Positions 19,535 to 28,449 of a stretch of DNA of 64,000 nucleotides are shown here, piece by piece. Source of the DNA: Bdellovibrionia bacterium (lineage in GTDB: Bacteria; Bdellovibrionota; Bdellovibrionia; Bdellovibrionales; JAGQZY01); the NCBI GenBank assembly GCA_030424715.1, contig JAUHWH010000006.1:1-64000 (forward strand), in the 5' to 3' direction. The notes beneath the pieces are model-generated. The model worked only from the letters and a program-made list of their open reading frames with translations. It was not told the DNA's origin and made no database searches. A program made the translations under genes and the position numbers. Each line of letters opens with the position of its first letter. The first letter of the stretch is position 1.

Positions 19535-21214
19535 CTAGTTCTTCCTTTTTACTTTGAATGTGAAGGCAAACTTTTGCTTGGTGCCTTCGTTGACAATGGT
19601 GGCTGGAATCGACTTGACCTTTCCATCGGCGGCCACCCCTTTAAGCGCCTTGCTAATCTGAGTCACGGTCGATGCGTCCGTTGCCACGCCCTGGATGTTC
19701 ACTTCGGAGTTCTTTACGATAAAACGCCGGATCTCGTAGCTTTTGTCGTCTTTGTTGCTCGGTAAAATCTGACTGACTTCATTGAGGAACTTCATGGGCG
19801 AGTTCACTTCTTCTAATTGTTCATACACACCAACCAGTTTTGCTTTTTTGTTATTGCGCTTAATGTAAGATCGAATCTTTGAGTGAGTCGCTTGTCGACC
19901 TTTCAGCTTTGCAATAGTACTGGCTTGGGTGATTAAGACATCATTAGAGGCTTCTTCCAGTTGCGTGCTGATTGAATCAATGGCAACTCCGTAAACCAAA
20001 TAGCAAAAGTAGGCCGCGGAGACCACCTTGGCGGTGTACCCCCATTTGTCCCAAAATTTTTCAAAGGAAAGATTCTTCTTTGCAAATTGCATCTGTCTAA
20101 AATTGACCGCGGGGTTGAAGGGCTTGCGCATGCCCTCGATAGCGAGGCCTAGCGCCATTTGAAAAACTTCGTTCAAACTCTCGTGATTGCTCATGAACTG
20201 TTTGTCGAGATTAAGAATCGGGTTAGTGACGTTGGCAGGGCGCTCCAGTTCTTGAGTGAAGTAGGGAGCCAGGTTTTTTATTCTACTGGGGCCGCCGATG
20301 AGCTCGATCGAAGCTATATTGGCGCCGTACTGGGTGTTGGCCAGCATCATTGTTAAACGCAGCGATTGAATCAGGGGAGCGAAGGCTGTTGCGACAGTCT
20401 CCGACATTTTAATTTGATCCTCGTTCGCCCCATTGGTCGTCAGTAATAGGAAGGCCTTTTCTGGCATCATATCGTGAGCTGTCGTAAACGGAACCTTAAA
20501 GGATTGTGAGATGGCGGCAGCAATCTTTTCTGCCCCCCACATGATACTGCGTCCCCAGATTAGGTTCCCTCCGCTGACGACTCCAACGAAGCTTTTGGAA
20601 TGTCCGATGTGCACAATCATTTTATCGTCACTTGGGCTAAGCTCGGGATCATCTGTGATAAGGTCTTCTGATTCGAGGGCTTTGGTCAAAGTCTTGAGAA
20701 CTTCTTCGGGGGGCTTGTACCATTTCTCATAAAGATTGGCGATGGCACAGAACTCGGCTGTGATAATGTCCGGCTCAATATGGGCTTTTTCAAAAATTTC
20801 TATGGTTCGCTCAATCTCTTCACTCACACAAGCCATGGCCACAACCTCGGCGGCCTTTTCATGGAGTTTTATAATTTTTGAATCATAAATAGCTTTATCG
20901 ATCGATAGAGGAATGTCGTCTTCCAATTCAAAGGCAAGGGTCTTATGAATTTTTGCACGCTCTTTGTACGGAAAGAAAAGCTTTCGAGTACTCACATACT
21001 GTTGGCGGATCGAACATGTGACTTTTGCGGACTCAGTATCAAATTCTTTGGCAATGGAGTTCAGTGTCTGAAGAATCTCGATCTCTTGGTCACTGGTTTC
21101 CATGTTAAGAACTTTATATTCTTTCGCATTGGTGATTTCGTAATTTCTTTTGTTGAGCTGAACCTCGACAACTTTAATGCTGTGACGGCCAATATCAATA
21201 CCCAAGCTTCTCAT
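19535..21214 (-). CDS. gspL: Type II secretion GspL with PilM-like actin fold
   Basis: 559 residues. The N-terminal GIDIGRHSIKVVEV starts an actin-like (PilM/FtsA-type) cytoplasmic domain up to about residue 370. One transmembrane helix follows at about 390-412, then a periplasmic ferredoxin-like domain (about 440-559) resembling PilN or the GspL C-terminus. It joins what are separate PilM and PilN proteins in type IV pili. As GspL it would bind the GspE ATPase on the cytoplasmic side and GspM in the periplasm. The ATG at 21214 is preceded by AAAGGG. Confidence 0.85.
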   Translation of the reverse strand: MRSLGIDIGRHSIKVVEVQLNKRNYEITNAKEYKVLNMETSDQEIEILQTLNSIAKEFDTESAKVTCSIRQQYVSTRKLFFPYKERAKIHKTLAFELEDDIPLSIDKAIYDSKIIKLHEKAAEVVAMACVSEEIERTIEIFEKAHIEPDIITAEFCAIANLYEKWYKPPEEVLKTLTKALESEDLITDDPELSPSDDKMIVHIGHSKSFVGVVSGGNLIWGRSIMWGAEKIAAAISQSFKVPFTTAHDMMPEKAFLLLTTNGANEDQIKMSETVATAFAPLIQSLRLTMMLANTQYGANIASIELIGGPSRIKNLAPYFTQELERPANVTNPILNLDKQFMSNHESLNEVFQMALGLAIEGMRKPFNPAVNFRQMQFAKKNLSFEKFWDKWGYTAKVVSAAYFCYLVYGVAIDSISTQLEEASNDVLITQASTIAKLKGRQATHSKIRSYIKRNNKKAKLVGVYEQLEEVNSPMKFLNEVSQILPSNKDDKSYEIRRFIVKNSEVNIQGVATDASTVTQISKALKGVAADGKVKSIPATIVNEGTKQKFAFTFKVKRKN

Positions 21215-21287
21215 AAAATCCCTTTTTCTTGTCAGAGGTCTCTCAAAAGATATTCTATGATATCAAGGGGTTGCTGTCTATTGTCGT

Positions 21288-22598
21288 CTATTTGATCTGT
21301 TGGATAATCATTCTCGGTGGCCCAGGTGGAAGAGGCTCCGATTGCTTATTACTTTGGTCCTGTTTTTGGGCGGCTTTCTTCTTCTCATTGATGCATGTCT
21401 TGCGTTCGTTGTCTGGTTTATCGGCGCAGAGGCACTCAAAAAGTTCGTCGCCCGTTTTGTTTTGGCATTCGGGGTTGGCGCCGTTCTCTTTAATGTCTTT
21501 TAGCAGCGCTTCTTTGAGGCGAGCCTTCACCGATGTTGCATCGTAGACCACGGCCTCAATCTCGCGGGTCATCTTACCCGAGACTCCAATGCAGGAAATT
21601 CTAAAGTTGAGTTCGGCACCAAAAAACAATGGGACTTTATTCTCCTCGTCGTTAAAGTTGTTGGTGTCTATAAAGCCACCAAGAAAGCCGACAAACTCTT
21701 TTTCATCACGAAAGGGGCCTCCCAGTTCTGGATTGTTTCGTCTTTTCAAAATCTCGGTGACAATTTCATCGGCCACTTGTGGGTCATAGGAGCTGAATAG
21801 ACTGAGCAAAACATCTCGCTCAGCTTGGTTGACGTTAATCCCTTTAACCCCATACAGGGTGATTTGCGGAGTCAATACGTCGTAAATTTCGTCTGTCATT
21901 CCGGCAACCATATGCATCTCTTGCATGGTTTTAAAGCCTCGATTGGGAGGGATAAACTCGTTGCGGATGTCCGGATAGTAAGAGCTTTCGGCGCCCCCAT
22001 TGAGACTCTCTTGGTCGGCGTCGACCCAATCACTGATATTGTTAATAAGCTCCTCAAAATTAAAGTTGGCATAACGTTCTGCGAAAGCGTCTTCACCATT
22101 GAGCACCCGCGTTTGCAAGCGCTGTAACAGTTGCAACTTGGTTTTGGTTCGCAGGCTTTCAGCGGGCGAGCCCAAGTCGTTGATATCAATTTTTCCACCC
22201 TCAGCGGAAATGGCGGAGATGAATTGGTGTTTTAACAGGGAGCCGCCCACGGTCTTGTTGATTGTGGAGCTATCAAAGTTGCTGATTTCTTTTGGCAGAG
22301 TCGGCGGCCACGATAGGGGAAATTGCCAAATCATATCGAGCATGGACATGTCAGGCACGGCGTCACCCAAGGCCTTTGTGGCCTGCTGGTACCCCTTAAT
22401 GCGCAATAAGTTGAGTCGCAAGCAGGCCTGAGCAGCGTACTGAGCCTGAACTTTCTTAATTTCGGTGGCCGAAGTGAGATACTCCATAATGGTTTGTTGG
22501 GAAATTTCGGTGGCAAGGAAGATCACAAAGGTGACAGTAAAGATCGCCAGCATGATCGCTGAGCCCTTTTGGTTTTTATGGCGTTTGAAAAAGTTCAT
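21288..22598 (-). CDS. gspK: Type II secretion minor pseudopilin GspK
   Basis: 436 residues. The prepilin-type N-terminus has a short basic leader, cleavage expected after QKG (residue 12), then a hydrophobic helix without Glu5, as is usual for GspK. The large helical insert (helix-hairpin-helix-like segments, e.g. GVKGINVNQAERDVL around residue 250) is the family's alpha domain. The tail has several Cys and a Pro-rich end. GspK caps the pseudopilus tip with GspI and GspJ. It overlaps gspJ by 4 bp (ATGA). Confidence 0.88.
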   Translation of the reverse strand: MNFFKRHKNQKGSAIMLAIFTVTFVIFLATEISQQTIMEYLTSATEIKKVQAQYAAQACLRLNLLRIKGYQQATKALGDAVPDMSMLDMIWQFPLSWPPTLPKEISNFDSSTINKTVGGSLLKHQFISAISAEGGKIDINDLGSPAESLRTKTKLQLLQRLQTRVLNGEDAFAERYANFNFEELINNISDWVDADQESLNGGAESSYYPDIRNEFIPPNRGFKTMQEMHMVAGMTDEIYDVLTPQITLYGVKGINVNQAERDVLLSLFSSYDPQVADEIVTEILKRRNNPELGGPFRDEKEFVGFLGGFIDTNNFNDEENKVPLFFGAELNFRISCIGVSGKMTREIEAVVYDATSVKARLKEALLKDIKENGANPECQNKTGDELFECLCADKPDNERKTCINEKKKAAQKQDQSNKQSEPLPPGPPRMIIQQIK

Positions 22599-23425
22599 TG
22601 AGTCAGCCCTCCGGTGCCGTTGGCCGGTTGACCATTGGGGGCCGCTCCGCGCCCTGTCTGCTGAAGATGTGACTCGTTGTTCGGAAAGGCAATCTGAATG
22701 ACAATACTCTGTTGTACGGCACGGGCCTTTTTACTTTTTTCATCTTCGATTTCAAGATCCACTTTTACAAAGTGGGGAAAGTTGTTGCGATGGTCGTTGC
22801 GCCCCTTGTTGTCACTCCGCCATTGCTTGATCCATTCTTCATTTTCTCGATCACTCCGGTAAGCCAGTTCAAAGCGAGTGACATTGTGAGCGACCACCAC
22901 TTTGGCGCCCCCCTGATCAACCTCATCGTCGATCAGAGGAGAGGTCCTGCGCCACAGGCACTTCGTTGTTCCTTCGCCGTCCGGGCGCTCACAACTGTCA
23001 ACATAGTAGCCTACTTCCATTTGATCACTCTCGGGGGCGTTGTATTTTGTGCGATAGTGGTTCAGAGCGGTGAAGTGAACGCTGCTCAATTCGCCGAGGA
23101 AATGTGTCAACTTGATTGGCGGCGGACGCTGCTCTCGTTGGTCGGTCTGTCCATTCTGGTTTTTTGGTTTTTCTGCATCCAGCTGTTGCAGGGCGATGTT
23201 CTCAATTTCAAAGAACACATCCTGGTAGTTAAAAGCCCGCTCGATATCGAGCTTCATCACTCGCAGAGCATCGTAAAGAGTTGTTTCAGCGGCCATTCGA
23301 GCTTCGAGCTTTTTCTTGTTCTGTACAGCGCTCCGAATAGACTGAGACACCAAAACGGTGAGCATGGCCATAATGGCCATTGAGATCATAACTTCAATGA
23401 GGGTGAAACCGCGGCGACTCATCAC
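22595..23425 (-). CDS. gspJ: Type II secretion minor pseudopilin GspJ
   Basis: 276 residues. Cleavage is expected after RRG, giving FTLIEVMISMAIMAML with the conserved Glu5. The globular part holds an insert rich in Pro, Gln and Arg (about residues 85-105) and a Gly/Pro/Asn-rich tail. It is a minor pseudopilin that forms the tip complex with GspI and GspK. The GTG at 23425 overlaps the gspI stop (GTGA), with GGAGG 9 nt upstream; an ATG 3 bases later is an alternative. Confidence 0.88.
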   Translation of the reverse strand: MMSRRGFTLIEVMISMAIMAMLTVLVSQSIRSAVQNKKKLEARMAAETTLYDALRVMKLDIERAFNYQDVFFEIENIALQQLDAEKPKNQNGQTDQREQRPPPIKLTHFLGELSSVHFTALNHYRTKYNAPESDQMEVGYYVDSCERPDGEGTTKCLWRRTSPLIDDEVDQGGAKVVVAHNVTRFELAYRSDRENEEWIKQWRSDNKGRNDHRNNFPHFVKVDLEIEDEKSKKARAVQQSIVIQIAFPNNESHLQQTGRGAAPNGQPANGTGGLTQ

Positions 23426-23967
23426 TGACCCAGTCCTCCGGCGCCGCCGGGAATACCACCAGGCATTGGAATCGAGCGACTGTAGTCGACCAAAAAGGTT
23501 GTCGCCGAATATTCCACGCTCTTTTTGCCAATCGTGTATTTTACGCTCACCTTCATCTCTTTGACACTTTCATTGAGGTATTCGGTCAGCTTGTCGATCA
23601 CCATGAGCATGGCCTCGTTGCCTTCGTTGTCCGCGATGAGGAGTGATCTTAGGTCAGGCATCTCAAAGTCCCGAGACTCCATGGTCCAAGTGAAGCGAGG
23701 GTGGTCTTCAAAGACACCACTCTCGTTGTCGGGAAGTTGCAAGATTCGCTGGGAGTACTTGATCTCGAGTTCGGCCACAATTTGATCCAATAGAAAGGCA
23801 GCCTTATTGTTTATCGCCATCTTCTGCACTCGAATCTGATTACCTGACCAGGCCGTGTACAACAGAATAGCCGCTGATGACATGATCGACATGGCGATAA
23901 GCACTTCGAAAAGAGAAAACCCCAAAGCGTTTTTTATGCCTTTGGATCGCTGATAGAAAATAATCAC
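23422..23967 (-). CDS. gspI: Type II secretion minor pseudopilin GspI
   Basis: 181 residues from the GTG at 23967, which overlaps the gspH stop as GTGA; AAGGAG runs into it, so translational re-initiation is likely. The longer frame (to 24051) adds unrelated residues. The prepilin motif is NALG/FSLFEVLIAMSIMSS, with Glu5 conserved. The globular part is of normal size, with a Gly/Pro-rich end. Minor pseudopilin nucleating the tip complex with GspJ and GspK. Confidence 0.85.
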   Translation of the reverse strand: MIIFYQRSKGIKNALGFSLFEVLIAMSIMSSAAILLYTAWSGNQIRVQKMAINNKAAFLLDQIVAELEIKYSQRILQLPDNESGVFEDHPRFTWTMESRDFEMPDLRSLLIADNEGNEAMLMVIDKLTEYLNESVKEMKVSVKYTIGKKSVEYSATTFLVDYSRSIPMPGGIPGGAGGLGQ

Positions 23968-24671
23968 TCCTTGACTAAAAAATCTTCCAGATTGCGGTAC
24001 TTGGGATAAATTTTCACACGTCCCGTGAGGCTCTGTATCACCAGAGTCCAATTCAGGTTATCACGGTTGGTGAGATGAATGGCACTCCCTTGCACGTATC
24101 CCTGGGGAAAAAAGTAGATATAGACGCGACCACTACTGACTTTTTCAACGGGATCCGTTGCCAATTCAATAGACTCAAAAAAAAGGCCATCGGCGAGCAC
24201 ATCCGGTGCTTGCTTGACCACACTGGTGTCAACAACGAAGCCTTGAGGGTCGGGCTTGTAGCTTTTGCCCTCTTTATCTTTCATTTCCTCGACGGTTTCT
24301 TCCAGTTCTTCCCGTTGTTCTTCGTTGAGGAGAAGAGCCGGTTTACTGGTGCCTTCAACCCAGTAGCCCTGCTCCTTGTCTTTGTCGATTGGCAGGTCAA
24401 AGACCAGGCGATAGGTTTTGTTGTCCAGTCGAGCGCGGTTGCGAAGTCTTTTGGTGATGGCGGAGAACCGACGGACCTCCGCTTTCATTTCTGTTCCGCG
24501 GTTCACAAGTTTTCGAGCACTGAAGGTCACAAACATGCCAACGATGATTAGCACAATCATAAGTTCCATCATTGAAAAGCCCAGCTGCCTGGTCTGGCAG
24601 GGGCTTCGGTGGTTTGATTGAAAGCGAGGAATAATCAGCTGAGAGAGGGGCTTCGGCGTGGTCTTATTCAT
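23964..24671 (-). CDS. gspH: Type II secretion minor pseudopilin GspH
   Basis: 235 residues, with an unusually long leader (about 31 residues) before QLG/FSMMELMIVLIIVGMF; Glu5 is conserved. The GspH-type globular domain (FxTFSARKLVNRG, then beta strands) follows, with a highly charged insert of Glu and Lys (about residues 125-155). It probably links the tip complex to the GspG shaft. The ATG at 24671 follows AGAGG. It is 57 bp after gspG. Confidence 0.83.
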   Translation of the reverse strand: MNKTTPKPLSQLIIPRFQSNHRSPCQTRQLGFSMMELMIVLIIVGMFVTFSARKLVNRGTEMKAEVRRFSAITKRLRNRARLDNKTYRLVFDLPIDKDKEQGYWVEGTSKPALLLNEEQREELEETVEEMKDKEGKSYKPDPQGFVVDTSVVKQAPDVLADGLFFESIELATDPVEKVSSGRVYIYFFPQGYVQGSAIHLTNRDNLNWTLVIQSLTGRVKIYPKYRNLEDFLVKE

Positions 24672-24728
24672 ACCTCTGTCCCTTCGCCTTTCAGCCGAAA
24701 TAAATAGAATAACGCTCTACCAAGAGGT

Positions 24729-25151
24729 TTAGAGTTCGTTGTAGTTGATATCTTCGCCGAAGGCATCGCCACCTTCTCGTTTGTCTTTTCCAAGTGAGAT
24801 TATATTAAACTCAACACCATCAGACTCATAGATATAAGGACGCCCCCATGGGTCTTTGGGAATTTTTTTAAGATAAGAAACCGGTCCCCAAGAGTCGCAA
24901 GCCGGATCACCCTGGGGCTCAGACATCAAAGCGTCAAGACCCTGATCGGTGGTCGGGTAGGTGTTGCAGTCGGTGTTGTACATCTCGAGAGCATCGGCAA
25001 ATTTCTGCATCATGATTTTAGCATTCTTTACTTTTGCTTTATCGAGTCCACCGAACAGGCGGTTTCCCATGGTTGCGGCAATGATCCCGATGATCACGAC
25101 AACAATCATAATTTCAACAAGTGAAAATCCACGTCTATTGTTTAAAAACAT
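24729..25151 (-). CDS. gspG: Type II secretion major pseudopilin GspG
   Basis: 140 residues. A very short leader is cleaved after RRG (residue 8), giving FSLVEIMIVVVIIGIIAAT with Glu5. The family signature includes YPTTDQGLDALM, DPWGRPYIY and the calcium-binding C-terminal loop (LGKDKREGGDAFGEDI). It polymerises into the periplasmic pseudopilus that pushes substrates through the secretin. The ATG at 25151 follows GGAG. Clear orthologue. Confidence 0.96.
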   Translation of the reverse strand: MFLNNRRGFSLVEIMIVVVIIGIIAATMGNRLFGGLDKAKVKNAKIMMQKFADALEMYNTDCNTYPTTDQGLDALMSEPQGDPACDSWGPVSYLKKIPKDPWGRPYIYESDGVEFNIISLGKDKREGGDAFGEDINYNEL

Positions 25152-25186
25152 ACATCTAACTCCTCAGAAGATTGGAACGGCTTATC

Positions 25187-26401
25187 TTAGTCTGCAATAT
25201 TGGCGAGTTCAAACATTGGCACCATGAGTGAGAATACAATCACGCCTATGACACCCCCCATTATAATGATCATAATGGGTTCAAGCACAGAAGTTAAGCC
25301 ATCCACCTGATTTTTGACCTGAAAATCATAGGTGTCACTGACTTGGTTGAGCATCTTCTCCAAATCGCCCGTTTTTTCACCAATGCCCACCATATGAATA
25401 ACAATGGGAGGGAACTGTTGAGACTTTTTCAGTGGTCCAGCGATGGATTCACCCTCGCTGATGTTATCGCGGGCCTCGCGAACGGCCTTTGCCAACACTT
25501 CGTTGTTAACCACATTTTTCACAATGTCCATGGCGTTCAGCATGGGAACTCCACCAGCCAGTAATGTTGAGAGTGTTCGGGTGAAGCGTGATACCGCAAT
25601 CATTCGAGTGAGTCGGCCAGACACTGGGAGCTTTAACTTGATGGCGTCCCATTTTGGTCGACCGGTCTCTGATCTTGTCCATTGTATGAAGCCAAATATA
25701 ATGGACCCGGCCGCAAGGAGGATCAGCCACCAATAGTTAACAATGGTGGAGCTCAGGTTGATCACCATCACCGTGTACCAGGGCATTTGCATTTCAGCGT
25801 CTTCAAAAATGCTCATCATTTGAGGGATCACAAAAATAAACATCACAGCCAAAATAAGAATCATAAAAACAAGCATGATGACCGGGTAAAGCATGGCCGA
25901 TTTGATTTTTGAGTTGAGTTCCGCTCGATCTTCGGTGAATTCGGCCAAGCGGAGCAAGATCACGTCGAGGGTTCCCGACATCTCTCCGGCCTCGCACATT
26001 GAGACAAAAATTTTATCAAAGATTTTTGGGTATTTGCGAAGGGTTTTATGAAAGGGACTTCCTTCGTTAACCGCCGTTTTGCACTCAGCCAGCACATCTT
26101 TTAAGAGAGGGTTGTCCATTTGGTCCGAGCAGGCCCCCAGGGCGTCGACCAGAGGGATGTTGGCTTGAATCAGTGAGGCCATCTGACGGGTCATGTTCGA
26201 GAGGTCATTAACGCTAACGCCTCTGTTGGAGCCCGACTTGGTCTGTTTTTTACGCTGTCTTTTGGTTTTGTCGATCAGGTCGACGACAAAAATACCGTCT
26301 TTCTTAAGTTTGAGGCGAGCCGCACGCAAGCTATCAGAATCAATGTTGCCTTTAACATTTTTCCCGGCCTTGCTCAGTCCTTTGTATTCATAAATGGGCA
26401 T
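25187..26401 (-). CDS. gspF: Type II secretion inner-membrane platform protein GspF
   Basis: 404 residues from the ATG at 26401; an upstream extension to 26431 is not needed, since MPIYEYKGL is the normal GspF start. Two repeated helical cytoplasmic domains (about residues 60-185 and 260-385) are separated by transmembrane helices near 170-190 and 220-240, with a last helix near 375-395. It links the GspE ATPase to pseudopilus assembly. First gene of the leftward gsp block, divergent from the barrel gene and gspC. Confidence 0.95.
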   Translation of the reverse strand: MPIYEYKGLSKAGKNVKGNIDSDSLRAARLKLKKDGIFVVDLIDKTKRQRKKQTKSGSNRGVSVNDLSNMTRQMASLIQANIPLVDALGACSDQMDNPLLKDVLAECKTAVNEGSPFHKTLRKYPKIFDKIFVSMCEAGEMSGTLDVILLRLAEFTEDRAELNSKIKSAMLYPVIMLVFMILILAVMFIFVIPQMMSIFEDAEMQMPWYTVMVINLSSTIVNYWWLILLAAGSIIFGFIQWTRSETGRPKWDAIKLKLPVSGRLTRMIAVSRFTRTLSTLLAGGVPMLNAMDIVKNVVNNEVLAKAVREARDNISEGESIAGPLKKSQQFPPIVIHMVGIGEKTGDLEKMLNQVSDTYDFQVKNQVDGLTSVLEPIMIIIMGGVIGVIVFSLMVPMFELANIAD

Positions 26402-26534
26402 ACCTAGACCTTTCGAAGAGAACACCCTCAATTGTAATCATAAAGAAGGGGGAGTTCAACGATGTTTGTACCGATTCGAAGCCGCTGTCCTATGAATGGC
26501 TTGATTAATTTTACTGAGGGGCAAATAATGGGGC

Positions 26535-27170
26535 ATGCCAATCGTCGTTTTGATACTATTTTTCTCATTTCCAGCTTTCTCACAATACGAGGACTATCAG
26601 TCCTATGAGACCTTCTCCGACCTCGATAAGTACGAGAGAGATTACGGTCTTATCTTTACGCCTGGACTGATGTACTCCAACGTCGACGAAAACAATCAAG
26701 TGGCGGTCGCGCCGGTGAACAATCGCACCCGGGGCCTTTTGTTTTATGACGCGCGCTTGGGTTATGTTTTTCGCAGTGGTTTTTTCTTTGGAATTCTCTA
26801 TGCCGGGGAGACTCAAGACATCAATAGTGGCGGTACCAAAACCAGTCGAGAGTCGGTCGGAATGAGTCTCGGTTACATTAAGTGGGGCTGGGCTTTCACG
26901 GGCACCTTTTTTCCTTACTCTAAGCAAGAAATCTTAATTCCGGGCAACACCGATGTGGCAACTTACTCTGAGGGCTTGGGCTTTCAGGTGGATGCGGCCT
27001 ACTATTTCCGCTTAGGGCGATATTTTTCGGTGGGTCCCCAGTTTGTCTATAAGAGTCTGCGCTACGGCAAGGCCGAAAGTGCAACCACCAGTGTGAATGC
27101 CAACGCCAGTTCTCAGCATAGTGTGTTTACTCCCATGATCTCCATGATCATTAATTTGTATCGGGGATAG
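26535..27170 (+). CDS. Small outer-membrane barrel protein within the gsp locus
   Basis: 211 residues. A short signal peptide ends PAFSQ (about residue 16). The mature protein starts with acidic and Tyr-rich residues. The rest alternates aromatic/hydrophobic and polar residues (e.g. GLLFYDARLGYVF, GFFFGILYAG), ending in a barrel-like strand, consistent with an 8-stranded barrel. It lies between divergent gspF and gspC, reads in the gspC direction and ends 108 bp before gspC. The position suggests a link with secretion, e.g. an outer-membrane partner or simply a passenger; there is no direct evidence. Confidence 0.7.
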   Translation: MPIVVLILFFSFPAFSQYEDYQSYETFSDLDKYERDYGLIFTPGLMYSNVDENNQVAVAPVNNRTRGLLFYDARLGYVFRSGFFFGILYAGETQDINSGGTKTSRESVGMSLGYIKWGWAFTGTFFPYSKQEILIPGNTDVATYSEGLGFQVDAAYYFRLGRYFSVGPQFVYKSLRYGKAESATTSVNANASSQHSVFTPMISMIINLYRG

Positions 27171-27278
27171 GTCTAGGTCGGTGAACCGCAGACCACGGCG
27201 ACGGGTGAGAGAAAACTATCCTACAGTCCAGAGAGTTTTTCCTAATATTTATGGTTCCTTTTTGATAGACTTTTATCC

Positions 27279-28232
27279 ATGGCATTTAATTTCGGTTCAT
27301 TTCGCTTTTTAAAATTTGGTGATGGAGGAGGCTACAAGAACCCTCGTCCCCCTTATGAGTCCTATTATATTTATGGTTTACTGTTTTTTGTTGGACTATT
27401 GATCTCGGATTATGCCACGACGTTTGTGCGTTCAACGATGCTTCCGATCGGCGGTATCACCAAGGTTAGTGTCGCTGGTAGCAAGTCCCAGGCTCGTAAA
27501 AGTGAAGCTTCGATATTCTCAAACTTGAAAGATCGAAACATTTTTAATGCCGATCACTTTATACCCGACGCGCTCGGTGAAAAAGCCAAAGGCCCTGGTG
27601 GCGAGGATAATGCCGACCCGGTACTGAGCAGCCTTCCTTTAAAGCTGGTCGGGACTATTATTCACGGGGCTCGGGAGAAGTCGGTAGCCACGGTACAGGT
27701 GAATGGCAAAGACATTCAGGCGGTCATGGCCGATGAAGAGGTCGAGGGCATGGCTCGTATCCAAGAGATCAATCGCTACAAAGTGATTTTTAGAAACCTC
27801 CGCAATCGCAAAATGGAGTACATTGAGATTAAAGAAGAGAATAAAATCAATATGGGTGTGGCCAATAAAAGTGAGCCGACTAACAACTTGGGTGCTGCCG
27901 AAAAAACCAACTTCACCTTTAAGCGCGCCGAGATTAACAAATACCTAGAGAACCTGCCCCGGGTTTTGCAAGACGCCAAGGCCGTTCCGTATGTGGCTCC
28001 AGGCTCGGGTGGCGAAATCAGTGGGTTCAAGCTTGTGGCCATAAAATCGGGAAGCATCTACGAAACCTTGGGCTTGAAGCGTGGGGACATTATCAAAGGG
28101 GTCAATGGCGAGCCAGTGGACACGCCCCAGAAAGCCATGGAACTTTATCAGGCGCTGAAAAGTGCTGAGTCCATTCAGCTAGAAATCGGTCGCGGTGGTT
28201 CCAACACCACGCTCAATTATCAATTGGAATAG
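27279..28232 (+). CDS. gspC: Type II secretion protein GspC
   Basis: 317 residues. A cytoplasmic N-terminus, one transmembrane helix at about 26-44, then the homology region (SIFSNLKDRNIFNADHF, then LPLKLVGTIIHG), which contacts the N0 domain of GspD. A C-terminal PDZ domain (about 245-317: SGFKLVAIKSGSIYETLGLKRGDIIKGVNG) is thought to help recruit substrate. Followed by gspD and gspE, giving the conserved C-D-E order. Confidence 0.94.
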   Translation: MAFNFGSFRFLKFGDGGGYKNPRPPYESYYIYGLLFFVGLLISDYATTFVRSTMLPIGGITKVSVAGSKSQARKSEASIFSNLKDRNIFNADHFIPDALGEKAKGPGGEDNADPVLSSLPLKLVGTIIHGAREKSVATVQVNGKDIQAVMADEEVEGMARIQEINRYKVIFRNLRNRKMEYIEIKEENKINMGVANKSEPTNNLGAAEKTNFTFKRAEINKYLENLPRVLQDAKAVPYVAPGSGGEISGFKLVAIKSGSIYETLGLKRGDIIKGVNGEPVDTPQKAMELYQALKSAESIQLEIGRGGSNTTLNYQLE

Positions 28233-28449
28233 TGCCAGCCGCCATCGAGTCGAAAAGCCTTGGTGTTTTTTTGTTGTTCGCTCCACATTGGAAAAATGGA
28301 GGGGGCACAAAATGATGCGCCGCGATTGTGCGAAGATTTCCTATTTTTCCCGACCTAGGACGCGATCCTCTACTCCCATCCAGTTAGTTGCTTAAGTTCT
28401 GAATATTTATGGGTTTTAATAGAAAATGCAGCACCATAGGAAGGTTCCG

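Noticed and set aside
22712-23383. 223-codon plus-strand frame over gspJ
   Set aside because: Shadow of gspJ, which has the pseudopilin N-terminus and overlaps its neighbours correctly.
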